Shown here piece by piece: positions 28,001-40,800 of a stretch of 64,000 bases of DNA. Under the pieces are notes generated by a model. It had not been told where the DNA came from, searched no databases, and saw nothing but the letters and a program-made list of their open reading frames with translations. The position numbers were made by a program, and so were the translations under genes. Every line of letters begins with the position of its first letter. Position 1 is the stretch's first letter. The DNA is from Vanilla planifolia (lineage: Eukaryota > Streptophyta > Magnoliopsida > Asparagales > Orchidaceae), in assembly GCA_023846275.1 (NCBI GenBank), contig CM043878.1, positions 6,751,501 through 6,815,500 of the forward strand, read 5' to 3'.

Positions 28001-30931
28001 CTATATGATCTTTATTTTTATCCTTAAATGACCAAATATTGTATTACTATCTTGTTTGACCCATTGGAGCGATGCTATGGCAACCCTTCACTTGTCATTC
28101 TAGAATTTTTGGTGCCACATCTACTCATTCTTTTACTCGTTTTTAAAATTTTGAACCATAGAAAAGCTTTCCTTTCTTTTCAAAAGTAATGTAACGAAAG
28201 CAAGTTGCTTTTCAACATAAAACATAAAACTTTTTATACAATCCTTTTAAAGACTTGCAAAAGCAAAAAAATTAGAAATAATTTCTTTTACTTGTAAAGA
28301 ACCATATTTTGCTTTTAAGAAAGAAAAAATCATCTTTGACACTGAAATCATTTCACATTATGCAATGTTTCTATCATTTAAACAACTCAAGTACTAACTA
28401 ATATTATGATTCAACTTTTAGCATGTGCCCTATGTTCAATTGAAGCAAAATAATTAGACAACTATTGAAATATTCTAAAGATCAAATCAACTCATGCTAG
28501 CTCTCCTAACTTTCCAATCACAAATCATTAACTACTTACCATCACTTTAACTTTAAATGGAGTATCCATTGTATACTATTAGTTGCTTGACAATTTTAGA
28601 AGCTTCATTTTTAAGTGAGAAATGTTGGTACAATGTTTCTAATAGTTGATTACTTATTTTTTTAATTGACTCAATACTAGTTTCATATGAGTTTCATTAT
28701 TATATTTCATGTAACAAAGTTATGATAAATATTTTTTCTATGCAAGTGTAATCCAAATACTATATGGTCTTCATGCACTTTGCTTTGTCCATAGTGATAC
28801 TCAATTATCCATTCTTGCCATGCATCATGTGTTTGATCAAATAATCTTGAGGGTTTATGTTATAATTTCTTACTACAAGCTTCTATGTTAAGTTTGCATG
28901 TGAAGTAAGCTATAGTTTATTATGCCTAATGATTTGTTGTTTGTTCTTTTTAAACAATGAATAATGTTGATGTTCTTAATAGAAGGAATGATTGATTTTG
29001 GATATGGTTATTAGAGTTGTCTTTGAGTAAAGATGGTTAACATGTTTTTATATGTCTTGTTTTGATTTTTTTTTTTTAAAAACCAATGTGATTCAAGTTG
29101 ATGGCTTTTGTAAGTTTTTCTTTTTATTTCCTTTCCACCATTATTTTTAAGGTTTCCACCTATGAGACTTTTGTTTTTGGGGAAATTATGTGGAATTATT
29201 CTTGCTAACTATCTGTTACTACAAAGAATTGCTGATCACATGGCCAATTGATGGTATTCATTCTATGCATGAGCCACTAATATTCTTGACATTTTTTGTG
29301 ACTCATATCAAATTATATTATTTCCAAATTAAATAAATAAATTATTCATATTTTTTGACTTCACAAAGTTCATATCTATCAATATTTGAATTGATGTCAT
29401 TTAAATTGAAAGTAAATAATATGAATTTATTTTTTATTTAATTATCATGATTTAAAATGATATAAAAAAATTACATACAAGGCAAAGTGCAAATAAATTC
29501 CTATAAGTACATTAGCTTTGTGCTTTGATTTAAAATAATAATATGATTAATCTTGTATTAAGGTCAAATAATGTTGATTTTTTATGTATGATTATATATG
29601 TAGATGTAGAAAATCATGTTTAGTCAATTAGCATTTGATGTAATTAGTGTTGATGAAGAAGTGGAAAAACTAAATTAGAGTTGTTATACGAATAATAATA
29701 TCAATAAAGTGGAAAACATATGGAATTGAAGAGGATGGCATAAATTATTTTTTATTTGAAAGCATTTAGGTGTATAAAATTGTTCTTCTCACTTATAAAA
29801 AAATATTAGTTAATGCCAAGATGATAGTATATGTGAAGTGTCAAACATTTTTTAGTAGTGGATGTCTATGGAGAGCACCAAATTGGTTAAATTATAATTA
29901 ATAATTTATTTTCAAACAAAGTTATGAACAATTTGAAGAGAATTATATTATAAACATAGGATTCAAAAAGAATGTTAATCTTGTCTAATTGTATCCATTC
30001 ACAATATGAGTTACAAGTTCCCAACATGGCACAACAAGAGAGCGGTTGAGACTGCTAATGTTCGTCGAAAGAGTTAAGACTTTGATCCCTAGTTGAAGAA
30101 GAGGATATGACCTTAAACCTTACAAGTAGAAGAGAATGACAACACCTTGGCATAAAGGCAACATCTCTAATTATAAGAGAAGAAGAAAACTATAAGAGCT
30201 TGAGAAGAGGGCAAGGCCAAGTTTGGTTCTAAAGGAGATAATAACAAGCTAGTCTATTAGGAGGAAGAGATCATAACATTTCCTAAGAGAGAAGAGAAAG
30301 CTAAATTAAGAAAATAAACAAAGAAGTGAGGAGGCATGATGACTAACCTTGAGTGGAGGAACAAAGTGGGGTGTGTTTAAGGTTAGCAATTTTCATCCAA
30401 GAAAAAAGTAAAAAAAAGAGATGAAGAGGAATCAAATGAATAGAATGCAAGACTTATTATTTTTTTAAAGAAAGACAAATGTTAATATCTATACATGATG
30501 GGCAAAGAGAGATAAAACTTTAGTAAGAGAGATGACCACAATAAGATGAATTTATTGGAGAGGTAATCGTGAGAAGCGTGTATAAAGAATTGTGTAAAAG
30601 TAAATAAAAACTCATGCATTTAAAGTTATATTTATTATACTTAAAAAAATCATGATTGATGGATGCCTCTCATTATTTTATTTGACACATGAAACATGAA
30701 CTTTTATAAATTATTTATTATAGATTCTTTATCCCATCAAATCATCTTATCCGTTCATCATTTTTTTCTTTAATAAATCTTAGATGATTTTTAATTTTGG
30801 ATAATTTTTTTTCTTACTTATTTTTGTTCAGTATAATGTTCAGTTTTAGGATATGATATGTTTGGATTAAACAATAAATGTTATCGCTCTTCTAAGATAT
30901 TTTATGAGTTTAACTTGATTTTTTCCCTCTA
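22015..30931. other. Long AT-rich intergenic stretch, almost nothing recognised
   Basis: No gene is supported. Visible items are a short GT/CA-rich tract at about 22370-22412 and a pair of diverged direct segments at 22920-22970 and 23238-23290 (GAGTTCTTATTGAGAAATG versus GAGTTTTCATGAAGAAATG). A possible copia gag scrap lies near 23550-23610 (DLAQLESILPLKVCPCGK, then a stop), recalling the LP-x-C-x-C-G region of plant copia gags. From 24 to 30.9 kb I see only AT-rich sequence with homopolymer runs. Confidence 0.4.
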
Positions 30932-31740
30932 GTTTTATATTGAGTTTTCATCCTTATTTAATTGACTTCTACTTATCATGACAATATTAACTCTATCACA
31001 TCTTATATGTTAAAACGATGTCATAGTTATTCTTTTTGGTTCTATTAACAAGTATAAAAATCTTAAATATAACACTAGTTAATTTGCAAAAATATCAAAT
31101 CATGTTTTTAACTTTATCTACATTGAGAATCTTATATTAAATCACAACTAATTTATATTTTAATAACTTGATTATATCTCTAAGAATTATTAATCTATTT
31201 TTATTCAAGAATTATCAAAAGTTGGTATGAAAACTTGGTTTTAGAGAGTTTTTGTAGTTTTAATTAATACCTAGTGAAAGTTCCTTGGATGTTCATTAAG
31301 CTATTGCCATTAAACATAGGATTTATTCCCAGTGAGCGAAGGGTGTGCTTACAAATTAGTTTATAATAAAATGGATAATATTGGCTTTAATTAAATGTAC
31401 AATATAACTCTTTGTATATTAAATTAGATATAATGGCAAACAGCCAAGTGTTGTTGGCTTATTATAAGGGAACCTTTGATTGATTCCTGTGAGCGTGACA
31501 AAGTTTGACTCTCGAGCCTTTTTGGCAGCTGGAAAAGAAGACGCTCACCTGAATTATTAAGTAGTTTAGGGATTGTTTTATCTTTTCGCTTTTGGGTCAT
31601 ATAACAAAGTAAATAGATTTACGGGTTTTATATTTTTATTATTTCTTAAAGTAATTTGTTATTATATATATATATATATATATATTTAATATTTTTATTA
31701 TTTTATTACTCCAATTAAACTAGCTCTCCATATTTATAGT
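30932..31740 (+). promoter_or_regulatory. Upstream region of the first beta-glucosidase (copy U1)
   Basis: This ~800-bp block is homologous to the region in front of the second gene (60700-61331) and to an orphan copy at 50213-51160. Shared anchors include ATTGAGTTTTCATCCTTATT, ATCAAATCATG, TTGGTTTTAGAGAGTTTTTG (31228 region) and TTAAGCTATTGCCATTAAAC (31298 region). A (TA)n tract lies at 31663-31685. Conservation among copies reflects shared descent; no defined cis-element beyond the TATA-like box is claimed. Confidence 0.6.
31731..31739 (+). promoter_or_regulatory. TATA-box candidate of the first beta-glucosidase
   Basis: TATTTATAG lies 156 bases upstream of the start codon in the context CTCCATATTTATAGTTTCTT. 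That context is preserved in front of the second gene (61323-61331), and a near match lies in an orphan copy at about 51398. Position relative to the ATG is plausible for a plant leader. Transcription start has not been observed. Confidence 0.5.
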
Positions 31741-31780
31741 TTCTTATATATTCGTGTATCTTGCATAAGGTAGGTAGGTA

Positions 31781-31860
31781 GGAGTGAGCCACAAAACTCG
31801 TCCAAGCTCATATATCTGCAAGCTTAACTGAAGTCGGAAGGAGTGAGCTGCAAAACTCGA
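31781..31860 (+). repeat. 59-bp leader duplication specific to the first gene
   Basis: GGAGTGAGCCACAAAACTCG at 31781 recurs as GGAGTGAGCTGCAAAACTCG at 31840. The second beta-glucosidase has only one copy of this block before its ATG. The duplication therefore arose in the leader of the first gene, or was lost from the second, after the paralogues separated. Confidence 0.8.
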
Positions 31861-31894
31861 GCTTTTTGGGCAGGTAGAGAAGAAGACGGAGGTC

Positions 31895-34800
31895 ATGGGA
31901 ACGGCTCTTGTAGTGAAACTGGCTGTGCTTCTTCTGTCCTGGATGCGCTGTTCTACTCTGAGCCTTGCGGCCTCAGAGTTCACCCGAAAAGACTTCCCTG
32001 AGGACTTCGTCTTCGGTGCTGGAACTTCTGCCTTCCAGGTTTCTCCTCTCTTTTTCGTGATTCTTGATTTGGCTTTACCGCCCTTTTGTTAAACCCATCA
32101 ACGTTGTTTCCTTGATGAAAATTTATATGTGAAATTCAATCGGCTGGGGCAACGAACACAGCACACCGCAGTACTTCAAAAGAAAAATCTACTTCTTCCC
32201 TTGGAATCTTTTTGGGATATGTAATGATAAAATCCTTTGTTATTTGCCTAGTTAACACCCAAATTACAAACTTTTTGTTTAGTATCATACTTGATGGGGA
32301 AAGAGTAGATACGCCGCTAATATCAAGTGAAGAGAGTTCTCACTCCAGCAAGTTTAACTGTGGGGAGAGATTTTCAAGCTAAGCTTAGAATTGAATTATA
32401 CTGGTATTATGAAGACTAAGATATATAAGCAAATGAAAAGGATTTTGCAGTACAACAGATACCTGTTTTTTGTGTGGGCATAATAAGTTTTTGGCTTAGA
32501 TCTACACGCATCTGTTAAGGATACTTGGCTTGGGTGACTGACTTTTCTTCCACTTTGCTTCGTTAATTTTTTGGGTTCATCTTTCTTCGTTACATTTGCC
32601 TGATATTCTGTGGGTCTATTTTGTTTGCGCTTGGAATGGCGTAAGACTGGGGTAAGGAAAAGTCTTGTTTGGTGCAGTAAGTTAGGGTAACTTATGTTAC
32701 ACCAAGTTTGCCTCCAAATTAATTTTTTTTTTTTTTTTTTGCTTGATATAATTTGTTCTCGTTAGATCTTTTAAATTTCTGCATTCTATGTGGGTCTCAG
32801 CTAAATTAATTTTTGAAGTCTTTGGCTGAAGTTTTGTATTAATAAGTGTTAAGTTCAAAATGGGCGAGTTTCATCTGGATTATCCATGTGAATCTTATAT
32901 CACTTGTAGTAGTAATTATTATCTTTGGAAAATGGCCAAATGTGTTCTTACTAGTTATCAATGGGACACTCTTCCACATTATTCTGTCTTCTTGCTTAGT
33001 GGGTACGAAAGCCATGGGAGCTATAGAAAAACTCTAGCCAGCGTAGATTGGAGACAAAGCTACCTACTCTACTATCACTTTTATCACTCTTACTTTCTTC
33101 TTTACCTAAGCCTTTGTTCTTGTTCCCTTCATTTTTCTCTTGGCTATGTCTTGGAATTTTTTTGTAAATTATGATGGCTTTTCACTTTTTCTTTATGATT
33201 TCGTGATTTTCTCTTTTTTATTATGCTGGCTATTAATTACATCTACCATGTGTATAAACATATTTGGCATTAATAGAGCTTAATTTTGATCCTTATTGAT
33301 GAAAGACAGAAATGCACAAGTAGAAAAAAAGAGAATATTGCATGCTTACTTTCTCTATTTTTGAAAACTAACCTCTTAAAGAAACCTTCTATTCCAATCA
33401 GCATGATATATCCTATAATTTTTTCCTTAATATTTTAAACTATTTTAGTTGCTGACGGCAGTGGTGACGACGGCAGACGACAACAGACGGAGTAAGCTGC
33501 TAAAATAGCAAAAAATGCAATTTTAAGCATTTTTTGAAGTAATTTTCAACCAAATTTTGCACCGATGGACTTATAGAACTAGTGCTAGTGTGTGTTTGTG
33601 AGCTAATGTCAAACACTCCTACGTCACAACTGGGCCTTGAGTAGGGTAGGAACGGGCTTCCTAAAAGCTATATGACAATGTTAAATATATTAAGTCATGA
33701 AAGAAGACACATTAATGTATTAACACAATCAATAAAATTTCATTCCTTTCTTGTCACATTTGAAAATAAATAATGACATTCTAAAGACCATGAAAGAAAT
33801 CTAAGGATGATTGACAAAGTTTCATTTGGTGGTGAAGATTGTAGCCATACATTTACAAGTGAAGAGCTCTATATTGGTAAACATTGATGATAAGGTGGTC
33901 AAGGAGTGAACTTGCATCTTCATCAATGTTAGGTTTTGAAGGTGACCATTGGTAGCAAAACCCAAATTCAAGAGAAAAGTTTGAAGTTTTTATTGATCAA
34001 ATATGTAAGTATTATTCGTTATACAAAATTCCTTTACATCCAAACATTCCTTTATTCTAAACTATTCTTTTATTCGTTAAAGAAACCTTCTATTCCAATC
34101 AACATAATATCTATCCAATAATTTTTTTTTCCTTAATATTCTAAAATATTTTATCTGTAGATCTTACATCCAACCAACCCTTTTTTGACCAATGAATGAG
34201 AGAATTCTCATTATCGTTGGTAGGTTAGTTTGATGCAGGATAAATTTAAACTTTTATTATGATCTAATTTGGAGCCTATAATCTTTGAGATGCTCAATAG
34301 ATTATTAAGGAATATGAAAAGATATTGTATACTAATTAAGGTTAAATAGTGTGTGGTATCTTAGAACTATTCAAAGATTGATATTTCAAAGTCGTAGCAT
34401 GGATTATTAAGTTGAGTAGGTGGTAATACCTAAAGCATTGAACAAAAAATCTTAAAAAATGATTTTTGTCACATTCAATTTCACATATATAAAACAAACA
34501 ATTTGAGATAAACTTTATGTAGAGTACTTTAATAGAAAAACAATTTTTACTTTTGATTACTACTTGAAAATATAAGTTGTTGTAAAAGTGTACATTTTTT
34601 ACGATGATATCGGTGTTGGTGGAAGAGAGAATTTGTTTATTACTAGTTCTCTTGGTGGGAGGTCTTTCACCTTCGATCTTTGGTTGTCAGCTTTCCCAAC
34701 AAAGGTTTCTCATCTTCGATCCTTGTCTTTCACAAGAGTTGGAATCTCTCTAATTAGTGTTGGGTGCATACTCTTTGTTCACAAAGGTGAAAACATACAA

Positions 34801-37800
34801 ACAAAAGAAATTTTTATTTAAAAATTATTCTTACAACATGATAAACATCTTTATTTATAAGGACTTCAAAAGTTCATTAATAATTTTTAAAAAATAAAAA
34901 AAATATAAAAATCTTCAAAATTAATTAATATTAAGTAATTTCCAAACTGGTCTTGTGTTTCAGGTGGCGGTAACAGTGAATGGCGATATGGAGGGCAACG
35001 AAACGACAGGGGGAGTGGCGTGGGCGAAGTTACTGGTCTGGTTTTTGGGTAGGCACTGGTCAAGCTGAACCTAACGGGTCGATGAGGACTAGCGGGTTGG
35101 TGTGAGTCGGAGCGAGTTGGAGCGGATCGCACGGGTTGTCGCGGGTAACTGGTTGGCGTGGGTCAAGTGGATCAGTCATGTTCTCGGGTCAATTCGGGTC
35201 ACGTGGGTGCATGAGTCAGCTTGGGTAGCAGTAGTAGTTGCTGACGGCAGTGGTGATGGCGGTAGACGACGGTAGACAACGACGGATGGGGGAAGGCTGC
35301 TAAAATAGCGAAAAATGCAATTTTAAGCATTTTTAGAAAAAATTTTCAACCAAATTTTGCACCGATGAATTTATAGAAATTGTGTGACATCAACGGGTGT
35401 GTGTTTGTGAGCTAATGTCAAACGCTCTTGCTTCACAGCTGGGCCTTGAGTAGGGTCAGAAAGGGCTTCTTGAAAGCTATATGACAATGTTAAATATATT
35501 AAGTCATGAAAGAATACACATTAATGCATTAACACAATCAATAAAATTACATTCCTTATCACATTTGAAAATAAATAATGACATTCTAAAGATCATGAAA
35601 GAAATCTAAGGATGATTGACAAAGTTTCATTTGGTGGTGAAAATTGTAGCCATACATTTACAAGTGCAAAGCGCTATATTGGTAAACATTGATGATAAGG
35701 TGGTCGAGTGAACTGGCATCTTCATCAATGTTAGGTTTTAAAGGTGGCCATTGGTAGCAAAACCCAAATTCAAGAGAAAATTTGAAGTTTTTATAGATCA
35801 AATATTTAAGCACTAATTCGTTATACAAAATTCCTTTACATCCAAACTTTCTTTTATGGCAGAATCAAGGAGAAAAAGCAAATCAAAATTAGGATTCAAA
35901 AATCACATGAAAGAAAGAAAAAAGTTGAAATTTTACATTTTGATGCTTGTGATCTTTTTTCTTTTAGTTCCAAGCAGATTTGGCTCGAGAGTCATCAAAA
36001 TTGTAGATTGACCTCTTAGCATTCCATTAAATAAAAATTCACTTGATTTGGATTATTGAGTATAAAAATATGCCAAAATAAAATTGATCAATCAAGAAAA
36101 TAAGGAAATTTGAAAATTGTATGTTTCAAATTCTGTATTGTTCTTATCAAAATAGATCGAACCATTATAGAGATGGTCTTCATCATTTTCTCCCTCGTAA
36201 TGAAACTTATCCTCAAGTTTTGCAAAGAATAAGCAGTTGATCATACGACTCATGGCGACCATGAATATTCTCCTTTGACTTGTCGATGAAATTTTTCTCA
36301 ACAACGAAAGTGAAACTCTCCAATAGCTCACAAATGTCCGTTACATTTTGAAAACATAATCCTCAACATCGATTAGTGGTAATAAAGTAACAAAATTTGG
36401 AACTTGGAGGCAACCTCATTGTAAATGTGTACACACTATTAGATAGATCATCTTCAAGTTATGTGATTAGTGTGTAGTACTAGCAACTTCCAAGTGATCT
36501 TTAGAGTATAAAGATTCATGATTCAAAGTTGAATTTAAGTTTGACACAATTAAATCGAAACTACATATATGAAACTCAAGCTTTAGAAGAATTGGAGTTG
36601 AGGAAATTTTAGTTTTTGGATCAAACAAATAAAAACTCAACATGGTTGACATTTAAAAGCTTCAATAGGAACAAACAACTTGATAAGGGTCTAGAGAGGG
36701 AATGAACGATGGATCAAGTGGTTCAACCAAAGGGAAGTGATTTACTTTTTAAAGGTCAAGCGTAATCCAATCAATGTCGTTAAGATTGAGAAACACTATG
36801 AGAAATGGGGGAATAAAAAACATGTCTCATGCAACATACATGAAACATCAAATGGCAAAAACTAAATAAATGCAAATATGTATATTTTTATGTAATCAGA
36901 AAAAAGATATAAAAAAGGGTGATTACTATTAGGTAAATCAAGGTTAGCAAGTTATTCAAATGTATTGTGTATTTACTTATTGTTTAATGAGATGTCTCTA
37001 TTCCTTAACAATTAACATAGATGAAAATTCATTGATTGAGTATTGTTTTGAGTATATGCCTTGATTGGTTATTCATCATGATTATCTATTAACTTGTATG
37101 TTATATATTGGGCTTTATATTGTTGATAAGTTAACAAGTATATTTATATTGTATGTCTTCATGTAAGTAGTATAGGAAAAAGATGTTAGTAATATAAAGA
37201 GACAAATAGGATTTGCATGGAAATAACCATAATAAAATGATTGCAATTTCTACTATGGGCTTTATCTAAGAAAAATGGGCTTTATACAAGAAAAGTCATG
37301 GAATAATGATAAAAAGCATAAGAGGTATTGAATATGACATCACAAAAAGGATGTACACTAAGATTGATGCTGTCCATAAAGGAATACTTAAATATGGGAG
37401 CAATAAAATAGATAACCTAAGAATTGATAAATGATAAACTGGATCATATGATTAATAAAGGTCGTATGATTAACAAATAGTCTTATGTAAATTTGGCACT
37501 ACAAGGTAATTGGTTTGGTTATAAAGGAAACTAAAAATGGTTCACAAATATAGGCATTGCATGACATGGCATGAGAATTAATCTTTATTTGCTGCAATGC
37601 TTGTTCATCATAATACCTAGATTGCTTGTGCTATGGATTCAACATTCGACATGGCCCTAAATTTTTAATGTCTTGTATGTATTATTGTATAGATTTTGCT
37701 TATTGAGCATGTGATAATGTCTCGGTCTTTTTTTGACAAACATTTTAGATATTATGAATGTACATTATAGGATTCAAGATGAATAATAAGTTGAGTTGAA

Positions 37801-40800
37801 CACTTCGTATGATTCTTAGTTTTTGAACTAAATTTGTTCAAATAATATAATAAGAATTTGAGACATTTAAATATTGTACTAATGAGCTACTATGATAGCA
37901 ACATGGTCTTTTAATATTTCTATAATATTCTTTTATGATAACTAACATGTTTGGTTTTATCATTTCTATTGCATTGAAATAACAGTTAAATGGTTGAAAT
38001 ATTTGGTATTTTTATAATTATGAAAACAATTGTTTAAATATGGTTATGAAGTGGTATTAGAGAATATTTTTATTTATCTTGATGCATTAATAATTGATTG
38101 TAATTGAGAATAAATGGATTATAATTGATAATAAATAGAGTTGGGTGACATTATGAGTCTGACAATATGATAATCAATGTACAAATTTTCTTTAATTTCC
38201 TCTCTTGATTTGTTTATTGAAGATAACCTCTCTGATGCTAGCGTCAAAAAGTGGTCATTGTGGCCATCAATAACAACATAAAAAATTAAAAGAAAATTAC
38301 AAATTTCTTATTGATCAAGTAACATTAAGTCATTAAAAATAACAATTATAGATTTATTCTATAAGATTCCTTTACTTAATGCTTCTTTATAAGAAAATCA
38401 ATGAGAATATTAAAGTAATAATCAAATTTAAACATTCAAACAATGAAATAAAATAAGATAAAAATAATGCTAAAATCCTACATCTTGATACTTGTTCATT
38501 TTCTCTTAGCTTTAAGGTTATAAAAAAGTGTTAGGCATGAGGTTGGAATCAAATTGGGCATGAAGTAAAGGAAGATTTTTTCGTTTCGCGTTCATCCTAA
38601 GTTAGACGTATGACATGTTAGGTTTTTCTTGCTGTACGTTGAGTCAAACGTATCGTACACCAAACTCGGTAAAGGGTACGTGGAGGCTAGACATGCAATA
38701 TGTTTGAGCAAGGAGAATTTGTGAATAAATAGTATTTGTATATAAAGAAAAATGAAATTTAGCAAGCATGTTATTGACATCAAAGAGATAATATTGTATT
38801 GGTTTGTGCTTAATGTTATTATGTTGGAAATTAAAGAGAAAGAAGAATGGAAAAAATTATTTGATAAATCGGATAAGTTAATTAAATTAATTATAATTTA
38901 AGTAAGATAATGCTTATATTCATAAAAATATATAAATTGAGTATATATTGTTTTATTTTATAGTGTTCTTCTAGTAAATGTGAAATGTAGTTGATTTAAT
39001 GATATATATGTTGTGACATAAGATTGTTATATATATGTATTGTATTCTATTTGATAGGTGTATTAGAATATAAAGAAAGAAAAGAAAATAATATAGTTAA
39101 GCTACATAAGTCTTATGTGCACATCATCTATGATAAAGTTATGATATTAGATGATAAAATGACAGTATTGTATCATGATATGATAAAATATATTGTAATA
39201 TAAAATAAAAATATGAAAGTGAGTTTTTTTTTTATAATATTATCCCATGACAACTATTCGATATGATTTGGCTACTGACGCATGATATGGGGCTTGAAAC
39301 ATTATCTTAGAGATATTATTCTTAGTTATCATGAGTATTTTGTGTAGGATTTTATTTACTGAGCTTCACTATTGTTAATACTTTATAAAGAACTTGATGT
39401 GCAAAGATAACATGATTTAAATGATTGTTAAGCAATGATATACTTTCAGATTGAAGTCTAGATATGAGATAATAGAATGCCAAATAGAGATATGATAACT
39501 TGATATATGGAGATGGGATAACAGTCAATTTCGAAAAATAAGGTTATTGCATATTAAAAATATGATAAGGTAGAAAAAATGATAAAAAGGAAATTACTAA
39601 AGAATAATAATAAAAAACATATGATGGCTATTTGTCGATAAAAATTCAATTGCTTAACTATGTAAAACTCAATCTTACTTACACTATCAGTCATGTTACA
39701 AATACATAAAGAAACGAAGATCAAAATATCATGTGAGTTAAGTAAAGAGATTTGTATGTGGAGTTTTGGGTCATTATATATTGTGCTTTTATATCTAAGA
39801 TGTTTGTATTAAAAGTTTGTAGTTATTATGCATGTGCATTCTATGATATTATTGTTTATTTTATGTGATAACTTTATTTACTTATGAGTAATGTTTTTGA
39901 AAAATTAGTTTTATCATTATTCTTTGCTTTAAGCTAGGTCAGATGCAATCAACCTCAATAACCATCCTTATATTATGTGGTTAAAACCAATTTCAAAATG
40001 TCACGTCCCATCAACAAGGTTTGTATCTCTATATCATTCTTGCTAATGACAATGTAGCAAGAATCAGAGCCACTAAAGTTCCTCAGAGGTTCATTTCTTG
40101 GTCAGTCAATTTGATGTCATATTCTTCAACAACATGGCCCTATGTGTCATTATATTGATTTGCTCACTTTCTTGTTTCGGACAAGCAATCTAGAAATTTA
40201 AGAATAAAACATAACTTAAAACCCCAATTTCCTTTTTGTACTTTATTCACTTAAGAAGGCCTAGTTTGAAACTTCACTTGCATTAATTGATTTAAGTTTT
40301 AGAGGAACTTTGTCAAAAAACATTTCAACAAGGTTTTTTTTTAAAATATCTCATTTATTATAACTGCATATTCCATTCCTTGTAGTATGTCAACTTCACT
40401 TCATTGGAATTTTTCAAAAATATTTACTAGACTATTTTAGGGATGACTGCTTGTTTTTTTGTTTTTTTTTTGCCCCTTTATTTTTCAAGAACTATTTTTT
40501 TGTCAAATGAAGTATTTTGGTTTGTAATACTGAACTTATCTTTATGATGGTTTTGTAAGAAATTTATTTGGCTCATCCCACATGCTAAATAAACTTTTCA
40601 ACAAATTACATTGTTGTTGAATAGATTAAAAAATAGCTTCAGTAAGTGCAAAGGTCTACACTTTCTAATGCTGTTGAGGTGGTTGGCCTCGTGTGGAATT
40701 AAGAGAATCTCGCTTTCCATGGTGGTTATATATGGTGTATGCAATTGGCTTTTGTGTTAGAATTCTGTAGGAATAATCTATTTTTTGGATCAATCATAGA

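Noticed and set aside
33446-35856. Repeats Q1 and Q2 as the LTR pair of a small retrotransposon
   Set aside because: No TG...CA ends, no flanking duplication, and block P repeats only beside Q1. A tandem duplication with a later interruption fits better.
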